Position numbers and translations under genes: made by a program
In this document: piece after piece, positions 16,216 through 24,004 of the stretch
Numbering within the stretch: the first letter of the stretch is position 1
Layout of the letters: each line of letters begins with the position of its first letter
Origin: an uncultured Lachnospiraceae bacterium
Lineage (GTDB): Bacteria; Bacillota; Clostridia; Lachnospirales; Lachnospiraceae
Assembly: GCA_900539715.1 (NCBI GenBank)
Contig: UQDA01000011.1
Location: 1-64,000, forward strand
Reading direction: 5' to 3'
Length of the DNA stretch: 64,000 nt
The notes under the pieces: generated by a model
The model's input: the letters and a program-made list of their open reading frames with translations, nothing else
Told to the model about the DNA's origin: nothing
Database searches by the model: none

Positions 16216-18396
16216 TTACAGTTCCCCTTTTTTCTTTAAAACGAGTGTTGCGATGGCGACGAGCACTGCAATCAGTCCCGCCCCCGCGCAGACGCAGGCT
16301 GCAATGGTAAGCCAATCTGTCTTTTTTTCGGAATCTGCAAATTCTTCGGAAGCACTCTCGCTCTCCTGAATCGACTCTTCTGTTCCTGAATCTTCCGTTG
16401 TCTCTTCCACGCTTTCTGTCTCTGCCGTTTCTTCCGTATGTTCCGTGCTCTCTGCTTCACTGCTTTCCGGACGAGCTTCACTGCCGCCCGTCGTACCGGG
16501 ATGATTTCCATTGCCTCCGGAAACATTGGAGGAACCGTTCTGACTCTGTGCCACAGGCTTTGACGGCTGATTTATGACCGGCTTACTCTGAGGAGGCTTA
16601 TTCTCTGCCGCAGGCTTCTGAGGCTTCGCATCTGCCGGCCTGGGTGCAGGATAAGATTTCGACAGCTCCATCAGCGTCCACGCAGCGCCGCCTTTTTTGG
16701 CTGCAGGAGCTTTTCCCGCAGGGATAAATATCATATCTCCGTCCCACACGAGCGCGAGCGTCACCTTTTTATGGCCGCGGAGCGCTTCCATCACCTTATC
16801 GGGCATCTGCCCGTGCCCCTTCGCATTGATGGTAACTGTCTCGCCCTTTTCCTGCGCCTTGTAAATACGGAATATCACATCCTGCCAGAACTCTGCCTCA
16901 ACCTCCTCAGGAGTCTTGACTGCAGGTTCTTCTTCCTCATCTTTTTTATGGCTGTCGTGCTTTCCGTCATCCTTGCTCCCGCCTTCATCCTTATTCCCGC
17001 CGGAAGGCTTGTCATTTTTCCTGACCTGCACCGTCACAGCCGCTTCGCTGCTCTCGTAAAAGCTGTTTCCCGCCATATAGACCCTGCAGGTGACCGTCCC
17101 GTTTTCATCCGGCACGGAAAACGCCGCCGTATAAGTCCCGTCGCTGCCCTTTATCTCCTGCTCGTGCCGGACTGCGGGCTTTCCTTCAAAGGACCACCGA
17201 AGCCCTGACGCTACGGGAAGCCCTTCTTTCAGCTTACTGTCATGCATATTTCTGACCGTTATCCTGAGGTTGACCCTGCCGCTTCCTTTTACTTCCGTAC
17301 GGTCGGCGGAAATCTCCATCTTAGGGATTGCCCTTTTAATCGTAAAATCCTCCTCCAAAAATACCGGTTCAAACAGCTCTGACTCGTGTACCTCCGCATA
17401 TGCTATATATTCTCCCGGCTCCTTTGGAGGCGTCTGGCTCTCGGGATAGACCGTGCGTCCTTTTCCTTTATAGCTGTATGTAATAAACGGCTGGGTGTCT
17501 CCATCCGCCCATGCCTCTGCCCTTACCGTCTCCCCGTAAAAAATATCCGGGCACGACAGGTACAGCCGGGGCATCTGAGGTTTTTCGGGTTTTTGCTCCT
17601 CCGGCACTTCAAGTGTCAGCACTGTCTCGCCGGGCTGGTACTCTTTCCGGTCAGGCGTAAAGATGACCTTCACATCCTGCTTTCCTTCTTCCAGAACATA
17701 ATCCGGCTCCGCCCACGAAAAGCTTCCGCTCACAACACCGGTCTGGTCTGCCTTTTTCCCATAGGGAGCCGGATAACCGACCGTTGCCATACCGCCCTCC
17801 AGCCGGATATCCTTTAACACAAGACCCTTTTTTAAAGGCGTGGCAGTCCATGGAACTTCCACAATATCGACCGGAGCCGGTTCCACCTTCACATGAACGG
17901 ACAGATACTGCTTCGGCAGCGCCGTCTGGGTATTCTGTCCTCCAGATATCTCCGCCGATATCCAGCCTCCTCCCAAAGCCGTTCCACTGTCAGCCGGCGC
18001 TACGGGCGAAGGCTTAAAGACAGCTTCCGCCGTGACGGTTCCCAGCTGTTTCATAACAGTTTCAGGATATAGCCATGAAAATGTTCCGTTCACAGTTTGT
18101 CCCTGTTCATTCGTAGCCGTTCCTGACAATGCTGCTGCTTTGAGCTGTTGTCCGTAATAAATGGAAACCTGAGGGATAAAAAAGCCAAAATCCAATGTTT
18201 CCGGCGCTGTCTCCGTCTCAACTGTCCCTATATCCGTTGCCCATCCTCCATTCGTCTGCACCGGAGGCGTTTCCGAAGCCTGCACTCTCATAGACAGCCC
18301 CGGAATAAAAACCGCAGCTGCGCAAAGCAGTCCCAACGCTTTCTTAAATCTTCTGCTGCTATAGGAAAATTCGCCGTATCTTTTACCTTTCTTCAT
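16216..18396 (-). CDS. Secreted, membrane-anchored surface protein with Ig-like repeats
   Basis: Start 18396 (MKKGKR) is chosen because GGGAGGTG lies just upstream; the longer GTG start would overlap that site. A signal peptide covers residues ~1-41 (KKALGLLCAAAVFIPGLSMRVQA). Then come several ~90-residue beta-rich Ig-like modules (repeated patterns such as GTFSWLYPETV and GSFSWAEPDYVL), a lysine/aspartate-rich linker, a small alpha/beta module (EVEAEFWQDVIFRIYKAQEKGETVTINAKG), a Ser/Glu/Thr-rich stalk and a C-terminal membrane segment followed by KKKGEL. There is no LPXTG motif, so anchoring is by the membrane helix. An adhesin or envelope role is inference. Confidence 0.88.
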   Translation of the reverse strand: MKKGKRYGEFSYSSRRFKKALGLLCAAAVFIPGLSMRVQASETPPVQTNGGWATDIGTVETETAPETLDFGFFIPQVSIYYGQQLKAAALSGTATNEQGQTVNGTFSWLYPETVMKQLGTVTAEAVFKPSPVAPADSGTALGGGWISAEISGGQNTQTALPKQYLSVHVKVEPAPVDIVEVPWTATPLKKGLVLKDIRLEGGMATVGYPAPYGKKADQTGVVSGSFSWAEPDYVLEEGKQDVKVIFTPDRKEYQPGETVLTLEVPEEQKPEKPQMPRLYLSCPDIFYGETVRAEAWADGDTQPFITYSYKGKGRTVYPESQTPPKEPGEYIAYAEVHESELFEPVFLEEDFTIKRAIPKMEISADRTEVKGSGRVNLRITVRNMHDSKLKEGLPVASGLRWSFEGKPAVRHEQEIKGSDGTYTAAFSVPDENGTVTCRVYMAGNSFYESSEAAVTVQVRKNDKPSGGNKDEGGSKDDGKHDSHKKDEEEEPAVKTPEEVEAEFWQDVIFRIYKAQEKGETVTINAKGHGQMPDKVMEALRGHKKVTLALVWDGDMIFIPAGKAPAAKKGGAAWTLMELSKSYPAPRPADAKPQKPAAENKPPQSKPVINQPSKPVAQSQNGSSNVSGGNGNHPGTTGGSEARPESSEAESTEHTEETAETESVEETTEDSGTEESIQESESASEEFADSEKKTDWLTIAACVCAGAGLIAVLVAIATLVLKKKGEL

Positions 18397-18535
18397 AATG
18401 TGCACCTCCCTGCATGTATAAAATCTGCTTTAATATTTTCATCATTGCCCTTCTATTATTACAGACGCATTACAATACAAAAAAGTTGCAAAAAATTGAA
18501 AATTCTATGATCCGGCGCGCTGTTGTCGTTCTTTT

Positions 18536-19369
18536 TTACGCGTTCAATCCCGGGAACGATGCTATCAGTTCATCCAGCCAGTTTCCCCGCACATCCTCTA
18601 CGCGCCCTGCATCGCACATCCTCGGAATATCAGGATCTATCGGCAGCTTTGTCAACATCGGGATTCCATATCCCGCCGCCAGCTCCTCTGCATGGCTTTC
18701 TCCAAAGATGGCATGCCTTTTGCCGCAGTCAGGACATTCAAAATAAGACATATTTTCTACAATACCAAGGATAGGAATATTCATCGCAGAAGCCATTTTG
18801 ACCGCTTTTCCGACTATCATCCCTACAAGCTCCTGCGGAGATGTCACAACAACTATCCCGTCCACCGGGATAGACTGAAATACAGTCAGAGGAACATCTC
18901 CTGTTCCGGGCGGCATATCTACAAACATATAATCCACATCCTGCCAGATGACATCTGTCCAGAACTGCTTTACAACCCCCGCTATCAGCGGCCCACGCCA
19001 GATTACCGGATCGGTATCCTGCGGCAGCAAAAGATTAACGGACATCACCTGAGTCCCGCCGGACGTCAGAACCGGCAATATCCCGTTGGGTACGCCCATT
19101 GCCTTTTTGGTCAGACCAAATATCTTTGGAATGGAAGGTCCTGTAATATCCGCATCCAGAACTGCTGTCCGGAAGCCTTTCTGCTGCATCCGGGAAGCCA
19201 GCAGCGCTGTCACCAGAGATTTTCCCACGCCGCCCTTTCCGCTGACAACACCGATCACACGACGTACTTTAGAGCTGTCATTAAGCTTTTCCAACATGCT
19301 CTGCGGTTCTGTGCGTTCGCTGCAGGAACTGGAGCAGGAAGAACAGTTATGTGTACAATTTTCACTCAT
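18536..19369 (-). CDS. Mrp/NBP35-family iron-sulfur carrier ATPase
   Basis: Start 19369 (MSENC) is preferred because GGAGGT lies ten bases upstream, while the ATG nine bases earlier is too close to it. The protein has a Cys-rich N-terminus (CTHNCSSCSSSC, residues 5-16), the deviant Walker A SGKGGVGKS (43-51), DADITGPSIP, DMPPGTGDVPLTVFQ and the C-terminal CxxC pair of Mrp ATPases (FECPDCG). Family members assemble or carry Fe-S clusters in the cytoplasm. Next leftward is the surface protein gene, 140 bases away; a joint role is not indicated. Confidence 0.93.
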   Translation of the reverse strand: MSENCTHNCSSCSSSCSERTEPQSMLEKLNDSSKVRRVIGVVSGKGGVGKSLVTALLASRMQQKGFRTAVLDADITGPSIPKIFGLTKKAMGVPNGILPVLTSGGTQVMSVNLLLPQDTDPVIWRGPLIAGVVKQFWTDVIWQDVDYMFVDMPPGTGDVPLTVFQSIPVDGIVVVTSPQELVGMIVGKAVKMASAMNIPILGIVENMSYFECPDCGKRHAIFGESHAEELAAGYGIPMLTKLPIDPDIPRMCDAGRVEDVRGNWLDELIASFPGLNA

Positions 19370-19453
19370 TTGTATCATTACCTCCGTCTGCGGTATCTTT
19401 TTCGATACCGACTCCGTTTCCTATTGTAATGCAAACAAATGGCAATTACAAGG

Positions 19454-19747
19454 CTATAAAACTGCCGCCCTGCATTTTTCAGAAAGAATATTATGAAGCG
19501 CCGTAGCACTGCTCGTATGTACACGTTCCATTGGAATCCGATTTTTCTTCGCCTCCTGCGCTACACTGATCATCATCTTGTGAGATACCGTACTTACAAA
19601 AATAATCAAAAGATCCGGATTCCCTATCTTCTTTTTCATAGCTCCGCTCTCTTTGGCAAACACCTTTGCCTTACATCCATAGGACCTGCAAATGCTTTCA
19701 TACTGTCCTGCCATTCCTTCGTTTCCTCCGACAATTACCACGCTCAT
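19454..19747 (-). CDS. DUF2325 domain protein
   Basis: This 97-aa protein begins MSVVIVGGNEGM and has the DUF2325 pattern: a Rossmann-like first strand, Cys residues at ~20 and 25, and LLIIFVSTVSHKMMISVAQEAKKNRIP. Family function is unknown; members are often near metal-transport or redox genes. GGGAGGATG precedes the start. The Mrp gene follows 84 bases later on the same strand, so co-transcription is possible. Two operator-like palindromes lie just upstream. Confidence 0.88.
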   Translation of the reverse strand: MSVVIVGGNEGMAGQYESICRSYGCKAKVFAKESGAMKKKIGNPDLLIIFVSTVSHKMMISVAQEAKKNRIPMERVHTSSATALHNILSEKCRAAVL

Positions 19748-19767
19748 ACATCATCCTCCCAAGCATC

Positions 19768-19836
19768 GTTAGTTATGACTAACTTCTGTGTACAGTTCAA
19801 GATTATCGCATACTTATTTTAGTTTTGCAATACTAA
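19768..19836. promoter_or_regulatory. Two TTAGT/ACTAA palindromes upstream of DUF2325 gene
   Basis: GTTAGT-tatg-ACTAAC (19768-19783) and TTAGT-N8-ACTAA (19819-19836) share the same half-site at two spacings, in the divergent region between the DUF2325 gene and pckA. They look like binding sites for one regulator; TTAG-type half-sites recall DtxR/IdeR metal regulators, which is only a suggestion. Confidence 0.45.
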
Positions 19837-19879
19837 CTTTTGTTTTTCATATGTATCGTCGAATTTTATGATTTTTTTA

Positions 19880-19907
19880 TTGCTTTTCATAGTTTTATAG
19901 ATATAAT
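19880..19907 (+). promoter_or_regulatory. Promoter of pckA
   Basis: TTGCTT (19880-19885), 16-base spacer, TATAAT (19902-19907), leaving a leader of about 77 bases before the pckA start. Confidence 0.65.
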
Positions 19908-19990
19908 AGTAAAAGAGAGGTTGTTATAAATACTTCTTTGGAAAATACTGACGGGTAACTCCTGTCAAAGAAAGGAATAGGAATAGACAA

Positions 19991-21595
19991 ATGGCTGTAA
20001 TCGATTTAAGCAAGTATGGCATCACCGGCACGACAGAAATCGTGCACAATCCTTCTTACGAAATGCTGTTCGATGAAGAGACCAGACCTGAGTTGGAGGG
20101 GTATGAAAAAGGGCAGGTCAGCGAGTTAGGCGCTGTAAACGTAATGACCGGTATTTACACGGGACGTTCGCCGAAAGACAAATTCATCGTAATGGACGAC
20201 AACTCCAAAGACACCGTATGGTGGACCTCCGACGAATATAAGAACGACAATCATCCTGCTACACAGGAAGCATGGGACGCATGTAAAAAGATTGCTCTGG
20301 AGGAGCTTTCCAATAAGCGTTTATTTGTAGTAGACGCATTCTGCGGCGCAAACCATGATACCCGCATGGCTATCCGTTTCATTATGGAAGTTGCATGGCA
20401 GGCACATTTTGTAACGAATATGTTTATCCATCCCACAGCGGAAGAACTGGAAAACTTTGAACCTGATTTTGTTGTTTTCAACGCTTCCAAGGCCAAAGTT
20501 GAAAATTATAAAGAGCTGGGCTTAAATTCCGAAACTGCCGCTATGTTCAACATCACTTCCCGTGAGCAGGTTATCCTGAACACATGGTACGGCGGCGAAA
20601 TGAAAAAAGGCATGTTCTCCATGATGAACTACTATCTGCCGTTAAAGGGCATCGCATCCATGCACTGTTCTGCAAACACAGATATGAACGGCGAGAACAC
20701 CGCTATCTTCTTTGGTCTGTCCGGCACAGGCAAGACCACTCTTTCCACTGACCCCAAGCGTCTGCTGATCGGCGACGATGAACACGGCTGGGATGACAAC
20801 GGCGTATTCAACTTTGAAGGCGGCTGCTATGCGAAAGTTATCAACCTTGACAAAGACTCCGAGCCCGATATCTACAATGCAATCAAGCGCAACGCCCTTC
20901 TGGAAAACGTTACTCTGGATGAGAACGGCAAGATTGATTTCGCTGATAAGAGCGTAACCGAGAATACCCGCGTATCCTATCCTATCAACCACATCGAGAA
21001 GATAGTACGCCCCGTATCCGCAGCTCCTGCCGCTAAAAATGTTATCTTCCTGTCCGCAGATGCGTTCGGCGTACTGCCTCCCGTATCTGTCCTGACACCG
21101 GAACAGACACAGTATTACTTCCTGTCCGGATTTACCGCAAAGCTTGCAGGTACAGAGCGCGGCATCACAGAGCCCACTCCTACCTTCTCCGCATGCTTCG
21201 GTCAGGCTTTCCTCGAGCTTCATCCTACCAAATATGCAGAAGAGCTCGTTAAGAGAATGGAAAAGAGCGGCGCAAAGGCATACCTTGTAAACACCGGCTG
21301 GAACGGTACAGGCAAGCGTATCTCCATCAAAGATACCCGCGGCATCATCGATGCCATCTTAAACGGCGATATCTTAAATGCTCCCACCAAAAAGATTCCT
21401 TACTTTAACTTTGAAGTTCCCACTGAACTTCCCGGCGTAGATCCCGCGATATTAGACCCTCGCGATACATATGCCGATGCTTCCGAATGGGATACAAAGG
21501 CAAAAGACCTGGCAGGCAGATTTATCAAGAACTTCGCAAAATACGAAGGCAACGAAGCCGGCAAAGCTCTTGTTACTGCAGGTCCTCAGTTATAA
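19991..21595 (+). CDS. pckA: Phosphoenolpyruvate carboxykinase (ATP)
   Basis: Interconverts oxaloacetate and phosphoenolpyruvate with ATP/ADP and CO2; in anaerobic gut Clostridia it can run in the carboxylating, ATP-forming direction. The 534-aa product has TGRSPKDKF (57-65), the kinase-1a P-loop GLSGTGKTTL (242-251), the kinase-2 metal site GDDEHGW (261-267) and the C-terminal adenine-binding NTGWNGTGKRISIKDTR. AAAGGAATAGG precedes the ATG. It is monocistronic, between its own promoter and the hairpin at 21619-21650. Codon use is strongly biased (AAC, GGC, ATC), suggesting high expression. Confidence 0.98.
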   Translation: MAVIDLSKYGITGTTEIVHNPSYEMLFDEETRPELEGYEKGQVSELGAVNVMTGIYTGRSPKDKFIVMDDNSKDTVWWTSDEYKNDNHPATQEAWDACKKIALEELSNKRLFVVDAFCGANHDTRMAIRFIMEVAWQAHFVTNMFIHPTAEELENFEPDFVVFNASKAKVENYKELGLNSETAAMFNITSREQVILNTWYGGEMKKGMFSMMNYYLPLKGIASMHCSANTDMNGENTAIFFGLSGTGKTTLSTDPKRLLIGDDEHGWDDNGVFNFEGGCYAKVINLDKDSEPDIYNAIKRNALLENVTLDENGKIDFADKSVTENTRVSYPINHIEKIVRPVSAAPAAKNVIFLSADAFGVLPPVSVLTPEQTQYYFLSGFTAKLAGTERGITEPTPTFSACFGQAFLELHPTKYAEELVKRMEKSGAKAYLVNTGWNGTGKRISIKDTRGIIDAILNGDILNAPTKKIPYFNFEVPTELPGVDPAILDPRDTYADASEWDTKAKDLAGRFIKNFAKYEGNEAGKALVTAGPQL

Positions 21596-21618
21596 TATAA
21601 TATCATTCTTAAACTTTA

Positions 21619-21650
21619 AAACGTCCGGGCGGCAGGCTGTCCGGACGTTT
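21619..21650 (+). terminator. Terminator of pckA
   Basis: A 10-bp perfect stem AAACGTCCGG (21619-21628/21641-21650) ends in a short T-run. Confidence 0.8.
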
Positions 21651-21707
21651 GTCATATACGCTTTTTTGACATAACGGGAAATATCACATGAAAGGACGGA
21701 CCACATC

Positions 21708-21899
21708 ATGACAGAACGTGAACAAATGGCTGCCGGCATGCTATATGATCCTTTTACCGAAGGGATGCCTATCGGAGAAGGCAGTGTGATAGGTGCCGGA
21801 AGCGTTGTCACAAGAGACATTCCTGCAAACAGCCTTGCAGCCGGAAATCCCTGCCGCGTTATCCGCCCGATTACCGAAAAAGACCGTTTACACCTCTAA
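21708..21899 (+). pseudogene. Remnant of a sugar O-acetyltransferase with internal deletion
   Basis: The 63-residue frame starts MTEREQMAAGMLYDPF, the exact kind of N-terminus found in maltose/galactoside O-acetyltransferases, then jumps at about residue 20-22 to IGEGSVIGAGSVVTRDIPANSLAAGNPCRVIR, the last hexapeptide coil and tail of the same family. About 120 residues, including most of the left-handed beta helix and the catalytic His, are missing. The frame is intact and has an AAAGGA site, so a short peptide may still be made, but it cannot be an acetyltransferase. The deletion is inferred from family knowledge. Confidence 0.8.
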
Positions 21900-21982
21900 A
21901 AAGGCATGTGCCTATCTGTCTTTCGTATGAGTACACATAATCGCGTTTTTTATTCTGCAAAAGGAACATTTCTGCAGAACAA

Positions 21983-22013
21983 AAAAGGAGAGGTTCAAAG
22001 CGCCTCTCCTTTT
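21983..22013 (-). terminator. Terminator overlapping the end of the MATE gene
   Basis: AAAAGGAGAGG (21983-21993) pairs with 22003-22013, and A-runs on the left give U-runs on the minus strand. The MATE stop codon (21995-21997) lies in the loop, so one arm is coding sequence. Confidence 0.82.
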
Positions 22014-23380
22014 AATCCTTTCTGTTTCCATTTTCCTCTCTTATAAAACATAAATGTCAGCAACGCGCCGAACAGCCATGAGATCAGAAGCGAAATATAA
22101 ATACAATCACTGTTTCCGGTCGGCAGCTCCGGTGTTCTCGTTATCCATGAAATGCCGTAAGCGATCGGGACACGCACTGCCACTGTCGTCAGCAGTGATA
22201 TCCACATGGGCGTCATCGTATCTCCCGCCCCGCGCATAATACCGGAAAGTCCCTGCGTTACCGCCATCGCAACATATCCTACCGCCAATATCCGCATCAG
22301 ATGCATGCTCAGATCCACCAGCCCCGGCGTATTCGTAAATACTCCCATCAAATATTTTCCAAAAATAAGTATCAGAACTGTAATAAATCCGGAAACTCCT
22401 GCCGCTATCAGAGTGCCCTGTTTTGCTCCCTGCGTAACCCTGTCGTATTTTTTAGCCCCCACATTCTGTCCCGCATATGTTGTCAGCGCCGTACCAAAGG
22501 AAAAATTCGGCATCATGGCAAATCCATCCACTCGCATCACTATCACATTTGCTGCAATAAATGCCTCTCCAAAGCTGTTCGTTAAAGATTGTACCACAAT
22601 CATCGCCATAGAGAATATTGCCTGAGTCACGCCTGAAGGAAGCCCCAGCCTTACCATATCCAGCGTATGCTTTCCCGTCGGGATAAAATCTCTCAGATGC
22701 AGTTCAAAAATATCCTTCATGTGGAGCAGCTTCCACATACACAGGACCGCCGAAACCGCCTGAGCGATCGCCGTTGCCAGCGCGACTCCCGCTACGCCCA
22801 TATCAAAGGATGCCACAAAGACAACGTCCAAAATGATATTCAGGACTGTCGCCACGAGCAGATAAGCCAGCGCGGATATGGAATCTCCCAGCCCACGCAA
22901 AATACCGCTCAGAATATTGTAATAGGCAAGCCCCGCCACACCGATAAATAAAATATTCAGATAGTCCCTGCACCAGTAAAAAATACTCTCCGGCGTATTC
23001 AAAAGATGGAGCAGCGGCGGTACTACCAAAGGCCCCACAAGCATTATCAGGGCAGACGCCAGAGCCGTCAGCGTCACACAGGTACCGACCGTGCTGGCCA
23101 GCTCTTCCTTCTCCCGCGCCCCAAAATACTGGGATACCATGATGCTCGCCCCTACTGAAATACCGATAAACAAAACGAGCAGAAGATTCAATATCGGGCT
23201 GGCGCTCCCCACTGCCGCGAGCGCATTGTCGCCCACATATTTTCCGACAACGATAGAGTCCACCGTGTTATACATCTGCTGCGCGATATTTCCGATGAGC
23301 ATCGGTATCGCAAACAGTATTATCTTCTCCCAGGGCGCCCCTTCTGTCATATCTGTGGGCGCAAACAGTTTTTTCAGCAT
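21995..23380 (-). CDS. MATE family efflux transporter
   Basis: This 461-aa inner-membrane protein has twelve predicted membrane segments and the internal twofold repeat of multidrug and toxin extrusion proteins: AIPMLIGNIAQQMYNTVDSIVVGKYVG at the N-terminus, and the matching VRLGLPSGVTQAIFSMAMIVVQSLTNSFG in the second half, with NVGAKKYDRV. It exports unknown compounds using an ion gradient. It is a single-gene unit; the DUF2500-like gene is divergent. Substrate cannot be told from sequence. Confidence 0.95.
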   Translation of the reverse strand: MLKKLFAPTDMTEGAPWEKIILFAIPMLIGNIAQQMYNTVDSIVVGKYVGDNALAAVGSASPILNLLLVLFIGISVGASIMVSQYFGAREKEELASTVGTCVTLTALASALIMLVGPLVVPPLLHLLNTPESIFYWCRDYLNILFIGVAGLAYYNILSGILRGLGDSISALAYLLVATVLNIILDVVFVASFDMGVAGVALATAIAQAVSAVLCMWKLLHMKDIFELHLRDFIPTGKHTLDMVRLGLPSGVTQAIFSMAMIVVQSLTNSFGEAFIAANVIVMRVDGFAMMPNFSFGTALTTYAGQNVGAKKYDRVTQGAKQGTLIAAGVSGFITVLILIFGKYLMGVFTNTPGLVDLSMHLMRILAVGYVAMAVTQGLSGIMRGAGDTMTPMWISLLTTVAVRVPIAYGISWITRTPELPTGNSDCIYISLLISWLFGALLTFMFYKRGKWKQKGLKGEAL

Positions 23381-23493
23381 ATTCCATCTCCTCTTCCTGT
23401 ATTTTTCTCTGCTCCTTCTATTATAAGATGTTTTATTTTGTTTGACAATGTAGTATCATGTACATATCAGGAAATTATATTAAGGAGGCATTT

Positions 23494-23913
23494 ATGAAAC
23501 ACAGATACCCGTCCCTTCTCATCTTTGACCTTATCCTGTTCACCATACTGCTCCTCATGCCGTCTCTTTCCGGTTTTCCTGCGGCACTCCGTTCGGTGCT
23601 GCTCATTCTTTCGGGTCTGGCTGCCGTCTGGCTGCTCATCCTTATTTCCCGTTGCAAAGAGACTGTTTCTGGCGTCGTCTTAATAAAGCTGGAGCCCACC
23701 GACCGCTTTAATCCCTCCCAGTATCTGTCCAGAGGAGGCTCTCCATGCGCGGGCTCTGACGGAAAATACGAAGTGACCTTCCGCTTTCCTGACCAGACAG
23801 AGCAGACCTTTTCTCTGTCCTCGCATCAGGCTCAGAAGCTTTCTCCCGGCATGCGCGGACAGCTTTGCTACAGAGACCATGTATATCTTTCCTTTTCTGC
23901 CCAAAACAAGTAA
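23494..23913 (+). CDS. DUF2500-like membrane protein
   Basis: Start 23494 (MKHRYP) is chosen because AAGGAGG lies seven bases upstream; the open frame goes back 12 codons further without a ribosome site. The 139-aa protein has two N-terminal membrane helices (~8-26 and ~33-52) followed by a small beta domain (KYEVTFRFPDQTEQTFSLS, GMRGQLCYRDHVYLSF) that fits DUF2500, a family of unknown function in Firmicutes. It is divergent from the MATE gene and convergent with the GH2 gene. Confidence 0.75.
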   Translation: MKHRYPSLLIFDLILFTILLLMPSLSGFPAALRSVLLILSGLAAVWLLILISRCKETVSGVVLIKLEPTDRFNPSQYLSRGGSPCAGSDGKYEVTFRFPDQTEQTFSLSSHQAQKLSPGMRGQLCYRDHVYLSFSAQNK

Positions 23914-23937
23914 AGCAACACGCCCCGATAGATTCTA

Positions 23938-23980
23938 AACAGCGCGTCCCGATACTTTTTAAGCATCGGGACGCGCTGTT
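23938..23980. terminator. Terminator between DUF2500 gene and GH2 gene
   Basis: A 16-bp perfect stem (23938-23953/23965-23980, AACAGCGCGTCCCGAT) with an 11-base loop is followed by TTATC. It clearly serves the rightward gene and probably also the leftward GH2 operon. Confidence 0.85.
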
Positions 23981-24004
23981 TTATCTGTCTGCCTGACGGC
24001 GTAT

